From assembly GCF_937906905.1 (NCBI RefSeq), contig NZ_CALERY010000034.1, positions 27,614-91,613 on the forward strand: a stretch of DNA of 64,000 nucleotides, read 5' to 3'. This stretch comes from an uncultured Helicobacter sp. Lineage in GTDB: Bacteria; Campylobacterota; Campylobacteria; Campylobacterales; Helicobacteraceae. How positions within the stretch are numbered: the first letter of the stretch is position 1; each line of letters starts with the position of its first letter. A program made the position numbers and the translations under genes. Of the stretch, positions 1 through 8,877 are shown piece after piece. The notes under the pieces are model-generated. The model had not been told where the DNA came from and did not search any database. It saw only the letters and a list, made by a program, of their open reading frames with translations.

Positions 1-857
1 GTATGTGTAGCAATATCATCGGTGCTGACAACATCGACAGGCAGATAGATTTTCACGCCCTTTTGCGCGGCTTTTTGCAAGATATTGCGCGCTTCATCGA
101 TAAGCTCGGTTTCGACAAGCGACTTTGCCATATCAAAGCCAAGTGATGCTAAGAATGTATTGCTCATAGCCCCGCCGATGATGATTTTATCTACCACATC
201 AAGGATATTTGAGAGTAGCTCGAGCTTGGAGCTTACCTTGCTCCCACCTACGATGAGTAGCACGGGCTTTAGCGGATTTGCCAATGCTTTGGCAAAGGAG
301 TCGATCTCCTTTTTGAGCAAGAGTCCTGCGACTTTTTGCTCCACAAATTCTGCGATCCCATAGGTGCTGGCGTGCGCGCGGTGGCTTGTGCCAAAGGCGT
401 CATTGACAAAGACATCACACAAGGAAGCTAGCTTTTTGCTTAGGGTCTCGTCGTTTTTTTCTTCTTCTTTATAGAATCGTATATTTTCTAGCAGGATAAT
501 GCTTCCCTTAGGCGCGCTCTCTTGGAGATCTTTGACCGCTTCAATAGAATCTGCAAATAGCACGCTTGTCTCCAAAAGTCGCTCAAGACGCTTGATGATG
601 TGCTTTAGCGAGAGCTCTGGCTGCACGCCTTTGGGGCGTCCTAGGTGGCTGACAAGCACGATGGATTTTGGCTCATTGTCGATGCAGTAGTTGATCGTAG
701 GCAGGGCTTCTCTAATCCTTGTATCATCGCTAATATCACAATCCTCGTCCATTGGGACATTAAAATCCACGCGGATTAGGATATGTTTATCGCGTAAATT
801 TATATCTCGTATGGTTTTTACCTGCTGCATAAATGTAATACCAGCGACCTGCTTCAT
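1..857 (-). CDS. pgk: Phosphoglycerate kinase (C-terminal part outside window)
   Basis: Interconverts 1,3-bisphosphoglycerate and ADP with 3-phosphoglycerate and ATP in cytosolic glycolysis/gluconeogenesis. About 285 N-terminal codons lie in the window. Family motifs are VDFNVPMD near residue 28, SHLGRPKG, LLENIRFY, VNDAFGTSHRAHAS and GGSKVSSKLELL, which cover the 3-phosphoglycerate-binding half; the nucleotide-binding half continues beyond position 1. The chosen ATG at 857 has GGAG six bases upstream. A later in-frame ATG at 830 (MQQVKT) lacks a ribosome site and would remove an N-terminal extension that this family does not strictly need. The next gene on the same strand, trmA, ends about 190 bases upstream. 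Identification is secure. Confidence 0.95.
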   Translation of the reverse strand, partial: MKQVAGITFMQQVKTIRDINLRDKHILIRVDFNVPMDEDCDISDDTRIREALPTINYCIDNEPKSIVLVSHLGRPKGVQPELSLKHIIKRLERLLETSVLFADSIEAVKDLQESAPKGSIILLENIRFYKEEEKNDETLSKKLASLCDVFVNDAFGTSHRAHASTYGIAEFVEQKVAGLLLKKEIDSFAKALANPLKPVLLIVGGSKVSSKLELLSNILDVVDKIIIGGAMSNTFLASLGFDMAKSLVETELIDEARNILQKAAQKGVKIYLPVDVVSTDDIATH

Positions 858-1045
858 AACTACTCCTTCAAGTGGTCTATAATCCTTGAATCATAGCATA
901 AAAGGCTTTATAATCCCTTGATACCAGCGCATGCAGACACAGGGGCGAGCGGAGATTGGCGGTAAATCGAGTGAGCTAGATTCTGGTGGGTGTGAAAATG
1001 GTGTCAAAAGGCGGTGTAATTGGTGCAAGGGCTTGGTGGGTGGTG

Positions 1046-2512
1046 TTAGCTGGATTTGCGTAGGAGTAGCGCGCATTCTTTGTGGCTGGTGTGAGGGAAC
1101 TGATCAAAAAGCGCGAAATGCTCAATGACATGGCTTTGGCACAATATGCGCAAGTCGGCTTCTAGACTTGTTGGGTTGCATGAGATGTAGATAATGTAGG
1201 GGAAGCTTGCTAGGAAGTCAAGCATGGCTTCATCGCCTATACCGCTTCTTGGCGGATCGACAAGCACATGCGAGAATCTAAATTGCTCAAGCTCCACCCC
1301 ACGCAAGCGGAAAAACTCCCGCTGCCTGCGCAATGCACTTATGGTCTCTGCTCCGCTAAGGCGTGCGGAAGTGATGTTTGTGATATTGTTGCGGTGGGCG
1401 TTGTGTGCGATGAGTGCATGTGCGGATTTGACGACTTCGGTTACTAGCACTTTGTCAAAGCACTCTGCCAAAGCGATGGAGAAATTACCATCTCCACCAT
1501 ACATCTCAAGCAGATCTTCGCGCGTATGGGCGTGGATTTTGCGCTTGACAAAGGAGAGCATGCAGGGATTCATATAGGCATTTGGCTGGCAGAATCGCCC
1601 CTCCTGGCGCAAGTAGGTGTAGGGTTTATCAAGCATAAGCACATCGCAAATCATATCCCTGGTATCAAGTGTGGATTCTCCTTGGTTTGGGGGCTTGCGC
1701 ATAGCTGCGCCGGAGTCCATAGAATCTAGGGTGCTAGATTCTGGCACGCTAGATTCTAGGAAGTGAGATTTGGCGGAGGTGGATTCTGGCGGGGTTGAAG
1801 AGAAAATGTGCTTTTGATTTTTGCTTCTGGCGATGAGGGTTAGGGCTTGGATTGTGGCGTGTGGCTGGTGCGGGGGATTTGCTAGTGGGGGAGGGCAATT
1901 TGTGTGGAGGGCTTCGCGCAGGGTTTCAAGCAGGTTGTTTGTAGCGTGGCAGAAGCTAGAATCCAAGGGTTTATGATAGATAAGTGTGATGATGACATCG
2001 CTGTGCTGTGCGTGATCATGCGCGATTGTATAGAGCGTGGTAGTAGAATCTAGTGCTGTTTTCTTTATGGATTGTGGCGGGGTTGCGGATTTTACCGCAG
2101 AGTCTAGCGTGCCAAATCGAGAGCCTAGCACCTCTATGGCATAGATCTTGTGGGAGAGAAGTGGGCTAGATTCTAGCAGGGGCATGAGCTTTTCTAAGGT
2201 GCGTTGGAGGGCTGGGAGGAGAATTGGGCAATTTGAGAGTTTGACCCGAGAGTTATGTCCTCGAGCGCTCATAGAGAGTGAGAGCTTGGGTGCAGAATCT
2301 GGCTTGTAGTCTTTATAAACGCGGAACTCTCCCCTGGCACGATAGCCAGAATCTGGCGAAGCATATATGCTAAGGTGAGGGAGAGTGTAGGCGCGTAGCA
2401 GGGTGCGAAGTGCGGTGGCTTTTGTGGTGAGCGCACTTTTGCTATGTGGGCTGGCGTCTGTGCTTTGAGCAGGATCACACCCGCCACATATCCCTCTAAC
2501 CTCGCATTTCAT
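1046..2512 (-). CDS. trmA: TrmA-like tRNA (uracil-5-)-methyltransferase
   Basis: Predicted SAM-dependent methyltransferase making 5-methyluridine in the tRNA T-loop. The C-terminal half carries the family signature: YGGDGNFS (SAM site), LVDPPRSGI, ISCNPTSL with the catalytic Cys445, and the base Glu479 in SHKECALL. At 488 residues it is about 120 longer than E. coli TrmA. Much of the excess is a low-complexity stretch around residues 235-295 rich in ESS/LDS, encoded by copies of the TAGATTCT motif. The N-terminus has three Cys (3, 9, 12; GICGGC), recalling the Fe-S cysteines of RlmD, so specificity for tRNA rather than rRNA is inferred. AAAGGAG precedes the ATG. Confidence 0.88.
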   Translation of the reverse strand: MKCEVRGICGGCDPAQSTDASPHSKSALTTKATALRTLLRAYTLPHLSIYASPDSGYRARGEFRVYKDYKPDSAPKLSLSMSARGHNSRVKLSNCPILLPALQRTLEKLMPLLESSPLLSHKIYAIEVLGSRFGTLDSAVKSATPPQSIKKTALDSTTTLYTIAHDHAQHSDVIITLIYHKPLDSSFCHATNNLLETLREALHTNCPPPLANPPHQPHATIQALTLIARSKNQKHIFSSTPPESTSAKSHFLESSVPESSTLDSMDSGAAMRKPPNQGESTLDTRDMICDVLMLDKPYTYLRQEGRFCQPNAYMNPCMLSFVKRKIHAHTREDLLEMYGGDGNFSIALAECFDKVLVTEVVKSAHALIAHNAHRNNITNITSARLSGAETISALRRQREFFRLRGVELEQFRFSHVLVDPPRSGIGDEAMLDFLASFPYIIYISCNPTSLEADLRILCQSHVIEHFALFDQFPHTSHKECALLLRKSS

Positions 2513-2588
2513 ACTTGCTCCTTTGTGTGGCTACTTCTTGCAGTATTTTTCAAGCCTAACTTCACATCAGCTCCTATCTCTTGTAACG

Positions 2589-3104
2589 CTACACAGGTGG
2601 GAGGATATAGATTGGCTCACAGGGTAGGCAGAAGCTGGATTTTGGCAGGACTGCCGGCGGGGTGAAAGGCGGGCTGTGTGGTGGGTTTTCACATAGCACA
2701 CATTCGATATTTGCAGTGATTAGGGCGAGATTTTGCTCTGGGCTTTTGGTGGGGCTAGGCGCTATGTTTTCGCGCATTATGAAGTGTTTTTTCCCAAAGG
2801 CGTAGATGTAGTGCTCTGGCAGGAGAGCGAAGCTGTGTGTGGCGTATAGCGGGATAGACTCTACAATCGCCCAGCTATGCAAAAAAGTATGTGTGAGTTT
2901 CAGTGCGCTAAGATTGCCCGGACCGCTAGCATAGTAAATGCCGCTCACGCGCATGCTTGATTCTCGCAGGCGCTGATACATGAGTGGCAGGGCAGTTGAG
3001 GGCTTCTCATCAATGCTAAAGGACTCTAGCAGCCTATCATCATCATAAATCGCGTAATGCAAGGGAGAGCTGATACATACAACTAGAAGATTGCAAGCGT
3101 GCAT
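2589..3104 (-). CDS. tsaB: TsaB-like t6A biosynthesis protein
   Basis: Resembles TsaB (YeaZ), the non-catalytic ASKHA-fold partner of TsaD in forming N6-threonylcarbamoyladenosine on tRNA. The N-terminal strand pair (LLVVCISSPLHYAIYDD) and the GPGNLSALKLT segment, equivalent to GPGSFTGLRIG of TsaB, support this. At 171 residues it is shorter than E. coli TsaB (231), and its C-terminus is a Pro-rich tail of low complexity. The ATG follows the lpxC stop codon with no gap (TAA then ATG), so translation is probably coupled. Divergence is high, so the assignment is by family resemblance. Confidence 0.7.
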   Translation of the reverse strand: MHACNLLVVCISSPLHYAIYDDDRLLESFSIDEKPSTALPLMYQRLRESSMRVSGIYYASGPGNLSALKLTHTFLHSWAIVESIPLYATHSFALLPEHYIYAFGKKHFIMRENIAPSPTKSPEQNLALITANIECVLCENPPHSPPFTPPAVLPKSSFCLPCEPIYILPPV

Positions 3105-3998
3105 TTAGCTAATCGCCACTGCTTTTTCAAACTCCGCGACTTTCTCACTTTCCCTAGCAGTTATGACCTCATACGCGCCTTCTTCGTGCAGAAGCTTTTG
3201 GGTGAGCAGGGAGTTTAGCTTATGACTGCCGGCAAAGGAGATATAGCTCCCAAGCAGCGGAATCCCCAAAATCGCCATATCGCCAATGGCATCTAGAATC
3301 TTATGCCGCACAAACTCCTCTGGATAGCGCAAGCCCTCTTTATTCATAATGCCTGCTTCATCAAGCACGATACAATTATTAAGATTCCCGCCCTTTGCTA
3401 GCCCGATAGAGCGCAAGTAATTGACTTCTTGCAGGAAGCCAAATGTCCTAGCTTTGGCAATTTCATCGATATAGGCAGGCTTAGAAAAAGTAAAGGTGTA
3501 TTGCTGCTCTTTGATAGCAGGGTGTGCAAAATCGATAGAAAAGTCAAAAATCGTCTTGTGGCTTGGCTCTAGGCGCACAAACTTTTCACCATCGCGCACT
3601 TCTATGGGCTTTTTTATCTCTATAAGCTTGCGCGGCTCATCAAACTCCACAATGCCCGCTTCATCAAGCAGCAGACAATGCGCTATGGAGCTGCCGTCCA
3701 TTATGGGGACTTCTTCGTTGTTTATGCTGATTTTTAGATTATCAATCCCATAGGCATAAATCGCCGACATCAAATGCTCTATTGTAGAGACTTTTGCCAA
3801 GCCTTTGCCGATGACCGTTGCCATAGTGGTATCAATAATGGATTCTGGCACAAGCGGGATACTCACGCCCAAATCACTGCGGTAAAACACAATCCCACTA
3901 TTTGCCTCTAAAGGCTCTAAAACAAGCGTAACAGGCACGCCCTTATGCAAGCCTATGCCCGTTAGCTCGACTCTTTTTTTAATCGTCCTTTGCTTCAT
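3105..3998 (-). CDS. lpxC: UDP-3-O-acyl-N-acetylglucosamine deacetylase LpxC
   Basis: Zn-dependent deacetylase, the committed step of lipid A synthesis. At 297 residues it has the normal length. Visible motifs are TGIGLHKG near residue 13, STIEHLMSA with Zn ligand His75, the RHKILDAIGD block holding the second Zn His and Asp, and FAGSHKLN with the catalytic His. It starts at an ATG after GGGGGATT. It sits between minC upstream and the tsaB-like gene downstream in a closely packed minus-strand group, so cell-envelope and division genes are probably co-transcribed. Confidence 0.97.
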   Translation of the reverse strand: MKQRTIKKRVELTGIGLHKGVPVTLVLEPLEANSGIVFYRSDLGVSIPLVPESIIDTTMATVIGKGLAKVSTIEHLMSAIYAYGIDNLKISINNEEVPIMDGSSIAHCLLLDEAGIVEFDEPRKLIEIKKPIEVRDGEKFVRLEPSHKTIFDFSIDFAHPAIKEQQYTFTFSKPAYIDEIAKARTFGFLQEVNYLRSIGLAKGGNLNNCIVLDEAGIMNKEGLRYPEEFVRHKILDAIGDMAILGIPLLGSYISFAGSHKLNSLLTQKLLHEEGAYEVITARESEKVAEFEKAVAIS

Positions 3999-4020
3999 AG
4001 AATCCCCCTACACAATTTTC

Positions 4021-4617
4021 CTATATAATCTCTTGGACCGCTATTGTATCGCTATTTTTGATAATGATTTTTAAATGATTGCTGGCATTGATTTTAGCGA
4101 CAATAGGCTCTGGCAAGATAGCATCGCAAAAGATAATATGCCCAGAAGTGAGATTGCGCAAGATAAAAAACTCCCCTTCTACGCGCAGCACCCCAGCACA
4201 ATCCCCAAAGACAACAAGACTATGCTTGGCATAAATATATGCTCCGTGCGCTATATCGCCTAAAATCACAGCATTATCTTCTAGCGTGATCTCCTCTCCA
4301 CTGCGCACCTTATGGATAAGTGTGCAAGCTTGCTTACTTGGCTGCGGAAGTGGCTGCGGGGCTTGCTTCTCCTGCTTGCCTAGTATAGAATCTAGGGCTT
4401 GTGTAGATTCTAGCTTGGGCTTATTAGGTAGAGTGCCAATAGTGTATAAAAGCCCAAAAGAGCGGCACAACTCCTGCAAGTCCGTATCGATAGGTGTGGG
4501 AAAGTGCAGGAGAAAGCTTCGCAGTAAAATGGCATTTTTCTCAATAAAGCTGCGCCATTCCGTGCTATCTCCACTCTCAAAGCTTAGAATTTGTGCGCGA
4601 TGTTGTCGTGTTTTCAT
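4021..4617 (-). CDS. minC: Septum-site determining protein MinC
   Basis: Inhibitor of FtsZ ring assembly that works with MinD/MinE to place the division site. The C-terminal half (about residues 105-198) is the MinC beta-helix: VRSGEEITLEDNAVILGD, then turns such as GAYIYAKHSLVVFGDCAG and LPEPIVAKINA. The N-terminal half, which contacts FtsZ, is poorly conserved as usual. The linker (residues 75-100) is Gln/Pro-rich and contains motif-derived LES/LDS. It begins directly after the M23 peptidase stop and ends 22 bases before lpxC, which suggests one operon. minD and minE are not in the window. Confidence 0.9.
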   Translation of the reverse strand: MKTRQHRAQILSFESGDSTEWRSFIEKNAILLRSFLLHFPTPIDTDLQELCRSFGLLYTIGTLPNKPKLESTQALDSILGKQEKQAPQPLPQPSKQACTLIHKVRSGEEITLEDNAVILGDIAHGAYIYAKHSLVVFGDCAGVLRVEGEFFILRNLTSGHIIFCDAILPEPIVAKINASNHLKIIIKNSDTIAVQEII

Positions 4618-6045
4618 CTACTTAGCTTCTGCATTGATGAGTGATTTGGCTTGTGCCAAAATATCGGTGATATTGTGCTTAATCCACCGAGAATCCAGCC
4701 ACTCGACATTGCGGACATTGAGCCCTTGCACAAGCATACCAAAATGCAAGTGATCGCCAAATGCCCAGCCACTTTGTCCTGTAAGCCCAGCCACATCGCC
4801 AGCAAGCACTTCTTGCTCATTGCCTACAAAAAATTCTTGCAAATGCGCATATAAACTTGCTACGCCAAATCCGTGGCTAACCATAATCGTATTGCCATAC
4901 ACGCCTAGCTTTTGCTCTAAAATCACACGCCCATCATTGGCGATGATAATTTTGTCGTTTTTCACGCTTGCGACATCAAGCCCTAGGTGGATAGACTGAC
5001 TTGTTTTGCCCTGCGCATTGATATAGGTGCGCTTATCGCCAAATCGCCCCACCACGCTATAACCCTTTAGCGGGATAAATGGACTCCACTCAACAGGGAA
5101 GCTTGTGTTTTGCGCATCGCTCAAGCAGGCTTGGTGCGCACTTTGTGCGATAATCTCCTCATCTTTTAAACGCACTTGCTCATTGATATACACAAACTTT
5201 TCAAAATCATCATCTAGCTCATCAAGCTTAGGCTCATAGCGGATCGCCTTTACCTCACTAATTAAGCTATCCATTTTCTCGCGCAAAAAATGCTCGTGCA
5301 ATTTAAGCGTGGAGGCTTGATAGCGCGGGGAAGTGTCTTTGATAAATGGAATAGTAATGCGTCTGGTATTTAGCGCGGTGTCAGAAACTTGGATTCTGCC
5401 ACTGAAGTTTGTGTTGCCCAAGGGCCAGGCTAAAATCACAGCATAATAGCCCTCACGCACAAAAGGGAATGGGATAAAAGTGTTTTTGCCATTGGTGATT
5501 TGGATATCTTTGATATCTACACTATCGATTTTAAAGACCACTAGCGCGCTACCGCCGTAGCTGATTTTGGGCGAGTGGGCAAGGATTGTGATGGTAGGCT
5601 GCTTGGCGTTAATGATAAAATCTAGCTGCTTTAGCAAAGTCGCACCGCTGAAAAAATTCGCATTGCTCCAATCTGTAATAGCTACTTCATAGCGTAGCTT
5701 TGTGTTATCAGGCAGATCGATCTCTGGGCGCGGTAGCCATATTTTAAGCTTCTCTGGGCGGTTGGTAACGACTTCTTCTTGCTCTAGCACGACAAGCCCA
5801 TCGCCTGTGGTGGCTTTGATCTTGTAGGATTTGATCTTGCTTTGACTTTGGACTTCGATTGAGATTCTGCGATCTGGATTCCAGGCGGATTTGTCGCTTA
5901 TGGCGATTTGCTCGGTGGGGCTTAGGTGCAAGTATGCTTGGGCGGTAATGGGTGTGCTGGTAAATAAATCTAGCGTGTAGAGAAAAAATCCAAAAAGCCC
6001 TAACGCCACTACCACCAAAAACCGCAGCAAGTTCGATCCGCCCAT
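4618..6045 (-). CDS. M23-family murein endopeptidase, membrane anchored
   Basis: A 475-residue envelope protein. One hydrophobic segment (about residues 9-28) would act as signal anchor, followed by a long beta-rich periplasmic region and a C-terminal LytM/M23 domain. The Zn site looks complete: HLGLDVAS (HxGxD) near residue 350, then SHGFGVASLYAHL and DHLHFGM (HxH) near residue 433. It probably hydrolyses peptide cross-links in peptidoglycan and may influence cell shape. Synteny with minC and lpxC recalls the HP1054-type gene of H. pylori. A minus-strand -10 element lies 57 bases upstream of the start. Confidence 0.88.
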   Translation of the reverse strand: MGGSNLLRFLVVVALGLFGFFLYTLDLFTSTPITAQAYLHLSPTEQIAISDKSAWNPDRRISIEVQSQSKIKSYKIKATTGDGLVVLEQEEVVTNRPEKLKIWLPRPEIDLPDNTKLRYEVAITDWSNANFFSGATLLKQLDFIINAKQPTITILAHSPKISYGGSALVVFKIDSVDIKDIQITNGKNTFIPFPFVREGYYAVILAWPLGNTNFSGRIQVSDTALNTRRITIPFIKDTSPRYQASTLKLHEHFLREKMDSLISEVKAIRYEPKLDELDDDFEKFVYINEQVRLKDEEIIAQSAHQACLSDAQNTSFPVEWSPFIPLKGYSVVGRFGDKRTYINAQGKTSQSIHLGLDVASVKNDKIIIANDGRVILEQKLGVYGNTIMVSHGFGVASLYAHLQEFFVGNEQEVLAGDVAGLTGQSGWAFGDHLHFGMLVQGLNVRNVEWLDSRWIKHNITDILAQAKSLINAEAK

Positions 6046-6101
6046 CGCGCAACTCTCCCAAGATTCTGTAATGATTTGTTTTGTGGGGTTTAGAAGCGCG
6101 T

Positions 6102-6107
6102 ATTATA
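6102..6107 (-). promoter_or_regulatory. -10 element for the M23 peptidase operon
   Basis: TATAAT on the minus strand, 57 bases upstream of the M23 start codon. No good -35 is visible, as is typical of Helicobacter sigma80 promoters. Confidence 0.6.
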
Positions 6108-6137
6108 CACAACTTCTGCGAGTTTGCGCGATTTTGT

Positions 6138-6143
6138 TATAAT
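6138..6143 (+). promoter_or_regulatory. fcl: -10 element for fcl
   Basis: TATAAT (TTATAATGCG) 37 bases before the fcl ATG, back to back with the minus-strand -10 at 6102-6107. The two divergent operons share this 130-base intergenic region. Confidence 0.65.
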
Positions 6144-6179
6144 GCGCGCTTCACAAATGTGGCGATTTAAGGAGTGTGT

Positions 6180-7316
6180 ATGCAGTTGGATTCTAGGATT
6201 TTTGTCGCGGGGCATAGAGGGCTTGTGGGCAGTGCAATCACAGCGGAGCTACAAAATCTGGGATTTGCCAATCTCATCACGCGCACGCATGCAGAGCTAG
6301 ATTTAGGCGATATGGGTGCAGTGGAGAAATTTTTCGCTAAAGAGCGTCCAGAGTATGTGATCCTAGCTGCGGCAAAAGTCGGCGGAATCTACGCCAACAA
6401 CACCTATCGAGCAGATTTTCTCTACGAAAATCTCGCTATCCAAAACGCTGTGATATACAATGCCTACAAACATGGTGTGAAAAAGCTGCTTTTCCTAGGA
6501 AGCTCATGTATCTACCCTAAGCTTGCCTCCCAGCCAATCGTAGAATCTGCCCTGCTCACTAGCGAGCTAGAATACACTAACGAGCCTTATGCAATCGCTA
6601 AAATCGCTGGCATGAAGCTTTGCGAGAGCTTCGCGCTGCAGTATGGCTGCAACTTCATCAGTGTCATGCCTACTAATCTCTATGGCGAGCAGGATAATTT
6701 CAATCTTGAAAACTCTCATGTTTTCCCCGCACTGCTGCGCAAAATGCATCTAGCCAAGCTCTTAAAGTGCGGCGATATAGATGGGATCGCGCGTGATATG
6801 CGTCGCTATGATACTAGCCAAGAGCTTGATACAGAATCTATCATGGGGTTTTTGGCTAAACATGGGATAAGCGCAAAGAGCGTGCGTGTGTGGGGGAGCG
6901 GGAATGTGCGGCGTGAGTTTTTGCACGCTGCGGATATGGCTCGAGCATGTGTGCATGTGCTGCGAAATATCGACTTTTGCGAGCTAGCAGATATGGTGCA
7001 ACCTGCACTAGCAGGCGGGGATTCTAATGGGTGTGCGGATTATGGTGCGCAAGATCCAAGCGCTAAAGAAGCCAGAAAAATACGCAATACGCATATCAAT
7101 ATCGGCTATGGTAGCGATGTGAGTATCCGCGAGCTAGCCGAGCATATCCGTGAGATTGTTGGGTTTGACGGGGAGCTGGAGTTTGATGTCAGTAAGCCTG
7201 ATGGCACGCCACGCAAGCTCATGGACTCTAGCAAGATTATAGCGCTTGGCTGGAAGCCTAGTATCGATCTAGAATCTGGTATCAAGCGAGTATATGAGCA
7301 TTATTGTCGTTTGTAG
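6180..7316 (+). CDS. fcl: GDP-L-fucose synthase
   Basis: NADPH-dependent epimerase/reductase that turns GDP-4-keto-6-deoxy-mannose into GDP-L-fucose for surface glycans such as fucosylated LPS. An extended SDR with GHRGLVGS (nucleotide site) at the N-terminus, the GSSCIYPK serine block and the YAIAKIAG Tyr/Lys pair. At 378 residues it is longer than E. coli WcaG (321), with extra sequence around residues 190-220 and 270-300. The ATG at 6180 is preferred to GTG at 6174 because GGAG lies five bases before it. The partner GDP-mannose dehydratase gene is not in the window. Confidence 0.93.
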   Translation: MQLDSRIFVAGHRGLVGSAITAELQNLGFANLITRTHAELDLGDMGAVEKFFAKERPEYVILAAAKVGGIYANNTYRADFLYENLAIQNAVIYNAYKHGVKKLLFLGSSCIYPKLASQPIVESALLTSELEYTNEPYAIAKIAGMKLCESFALQYGCNFISVMPTNLYGEQDNFNLENSHVFPALLRKMHLAKLLKCGDIDGIARDMRRYDTSQELDTESIMGFLAKHGISAKSVRVWGSGNVRREFLHAADMARACVHVLRNIDFCELADMVQPALAGGDSNGCADYGAQDPSAKEARKIRNTHINIGYGSDVSIRELAEHIREIVGFDGELEFDVSKPDGTPRKLMDSSKIIALGWKPSIDLESGIKRVYEHYCRL

Positions 7317-7321
7317 GAGTC

Positions 7322-7342
7322 TAGATTCTAGGGCGATTCTAG
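7322..7342. repeat. Two intergenic copies of the TAGATTCTAG motif
   Basis: TAGATTCTAG at 7322-7331 and CGATTCTAG at 7334-7342, in the short gap between convergent fcl and the hypothetical gene. Neither copy is coding, so protein-level selection cannot explain them. Confidence 0.8.
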
Positions 7343-7351
7343 GGAAGCTTG

Positions 7352-8182
7352 CTAGGGCAGCACAACTGCGCCAAGCAGGATAAAGGGGAGATATTCTTTC
7401 TCATAGAGATGATAGACATTTTGCTTAGGCGTGTTAATACTAGGGCGTAAGTCAAGGGCGGAGCATAGCACACCTTGTGGGCTTGCACCCATTTGCTTTG
7501 CGACATTTTGTATCATCTCTGCCACTTCGTAGGGAATAGAATCTAGCTCTTGCATATCCGGGGCTTGCTCTTTAGCACAATAGACATTGATAGAAAAAAG
7601 CGCGAGTTTAAAGTCATCATAATCCGCGAGTTTTCCTGCTTGCTGTAACTGCCCTATATCGCGCACTTGTGTAATGGCTTTTTTAATGCGCTTTATGCAT
7701 CTGCTGCTAAACTCCCACCTTGCTTTCCTTGTATTTTTGCCGACATTAAGCCATAAATGCTTAGATTCTATCCATATATCAAACCTATTATCCTCTATCG
7801 CACACCAGAAGTCAATCGTGCGCCTGTGCTTTTCACCCTCTTGCCCCAAGCTTACACCCCTGCAATCTACCCCATACTCGCTTATCACATAAGGCGTGAG
7901 GCGGGAGAGTGCCATAGCGATAGCTGCAGAGTTGCTACGCTCATTATATACGATAGGAAAGTCTCCTATTTGCTCACACTCACATAGGTTAAGGTTTATA
8001 TCAAAAATATGCCGACAAAGCTTGTTGTAAAAGTCCTTTAGCTTCCTGCCGCCTTTAGCCCCACTCCCTGTATTTGCTCCCGCACTTACGCTATCGCTTT
8101 TGTAGAGAGAGTCTTCTAAGTAGCATTCATACCATCTCGCATTTTTCTCGCTAAATCGCTTGTCTATGTCGTAGTCATACAT
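7352..8182 (-). CDS. Hypothetical protein with a PD-(D/E)XK-like core
   Basis: Not a family recognised with certainty. The 276-residue protein is hydrophilic, with no signal peptide or membrane segment. Residues 100-175 show an arrangement suggestive of the restriction-endonuclease fold: Glu102 (ISEYGVD), Asp124 in RTIDFWC, Glu139-Ser-Lys141 in DIWIESKHLW (ExK) and Gln172 in a following helix. Residues 30-45 are a Gly/Ser-rich linker. Its start overlaps the channel gene's stop by eight bases, so it is the last gene of a three-gene operon. Nuclease activity is an inference; a structural role for the fold is also possible. Confidence 0.5.
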   Translation of the reverse strand: MYDYDIDKRFSEKNARWYECYLEDSLYKSDSVSAGANTGSGAKGGRKLKDFYNKLCRHIFDINLNLCECEQIGDFPIVYNERSNSAAIAMALSRLTPYVISEYGVDCRGVSLGQEGEKHRRTIDFWCAIEDNRFDIWIESKHLWLNVGKNTRKARWEFSSRCIKRIKKAITQVRDIGQLQQAGKLADYDDFKLALFSINVYCAKEQAPDMQELDSIPYEVAEMIQNVAKQMGASPQGVLCSALDLRPSINTPKQNVYHLYEKEYLPFILLGAVVLP

Positions 8183-8873
8183 TGTTATTTTCCTTTTCTA
8201 GTTTTTGAGCTTTTATCTCACTAATACTATCAACAATCACGCCTATGACCATATTTAGCACGATAAAACTCACAATGATCATATAGCTTATAAAATATAT
8301 CCACGCATAAGGATATATTCGCATAATAGGTCGTGCTATCGCTCCGCTCCAACTCTCCCCTGTCATCACTTGAAAAAGTGTGAAAAAGCTCTTGCCCAAA
8401 TCACCAAAATACTCTGGCGCAGCTGTGGCAAAAAGCTGTGTGCCAAGCACCGCATAGATATAATACACAAGCAAGAGCAAAACACCTATGGATACAACAC
8501 TGGGGATACTCCTTGTGATAACTGCGATGACAAACCGAAGCTGTGGCACAGATGAAGAGAGTCGCGCGGCTCTAAGCACCCTAAACAATCGTAGGATAGC
8601 AATATTGCCTATGATTGTCGTCGGTAAGACAGATAAAACCACTATACATAAATCAAAGAGATTCCATTTTGAGAGAAAAAACTCTTTGCGTAGCACAAGG
8701 ATTTTCACACACATTTCAATGCAAAAAAACAATAAACACATTCTATCAATAGCGATAAGAATAGAATTGTTTTTCAAAAATGAAAATGTCAATGCTCCCA
8801 AAACTATAGAATCTAAAATGATAACACCAAGCACTAAGCCTTGAAACAGCCTAGAATGAATAAAAGTATTCAT
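8175..8873 (-). CDS. Voltage-gated cation channel, bacterial Nav/Cav type
   Basis: Single-domain six-helix ion transport protein of 232 residues, predicted to form a tetramer in the inner membrane. S1 is near residues 9-31, S2 37-61, S3 71-86. S4 has four Arg at three-residue spacing (95, 98, 101, 104). S5 covers about 125-148, the pore loop 160-180 and S6 188-217. The selectivity filter reads TGESWS (171-176), against TLESWS in NavAb, so the second position is Gly. The C-terminus after S6 is short, without the long coiled coil of NaChBac. It lies four bases after the beta-repeat gene and overlaps the next gene. Ion selectivity cannot be read from sequence. Confidence 0.88.
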   Translation of the reverse strand: MNTFIHSRLFQGLVLGVIILDSIVLGALTFSFLKNNSILIAIDRMCLLFFCIEMCVKILVLRKEFFLSKWNLFDLCIVVLSVLPTTIIGNIAILRLFRVLRAARLSSSVPQLRFVIAVITRSIPSVVSIGVLLLLVYYIYAVLGTQLFATAAPEYFGDLGKSFFTLFQVMTGESWSGAIARPIMRIYPYAWIYFISYMIIVSFIVLNMVIGVIVDSISEIKAQKLEKENNNV

Positions 8874-8877
8874 AATG

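Noticed and set aside
931..1128. Plus-strand reading frame between pgk and trmA
   Set aside because: Overlaps the trmA 3' end, has no ribosome site and a low-complexity Gly/Cys/Trp composition.
1721..1789. Impression of a CRISPR-like or tandem array from repeated TAGATTCT
   Set aside because: Spacing is irregular, both orientations are mixed and the copies are 8-10 bases long within trmA; not an array.
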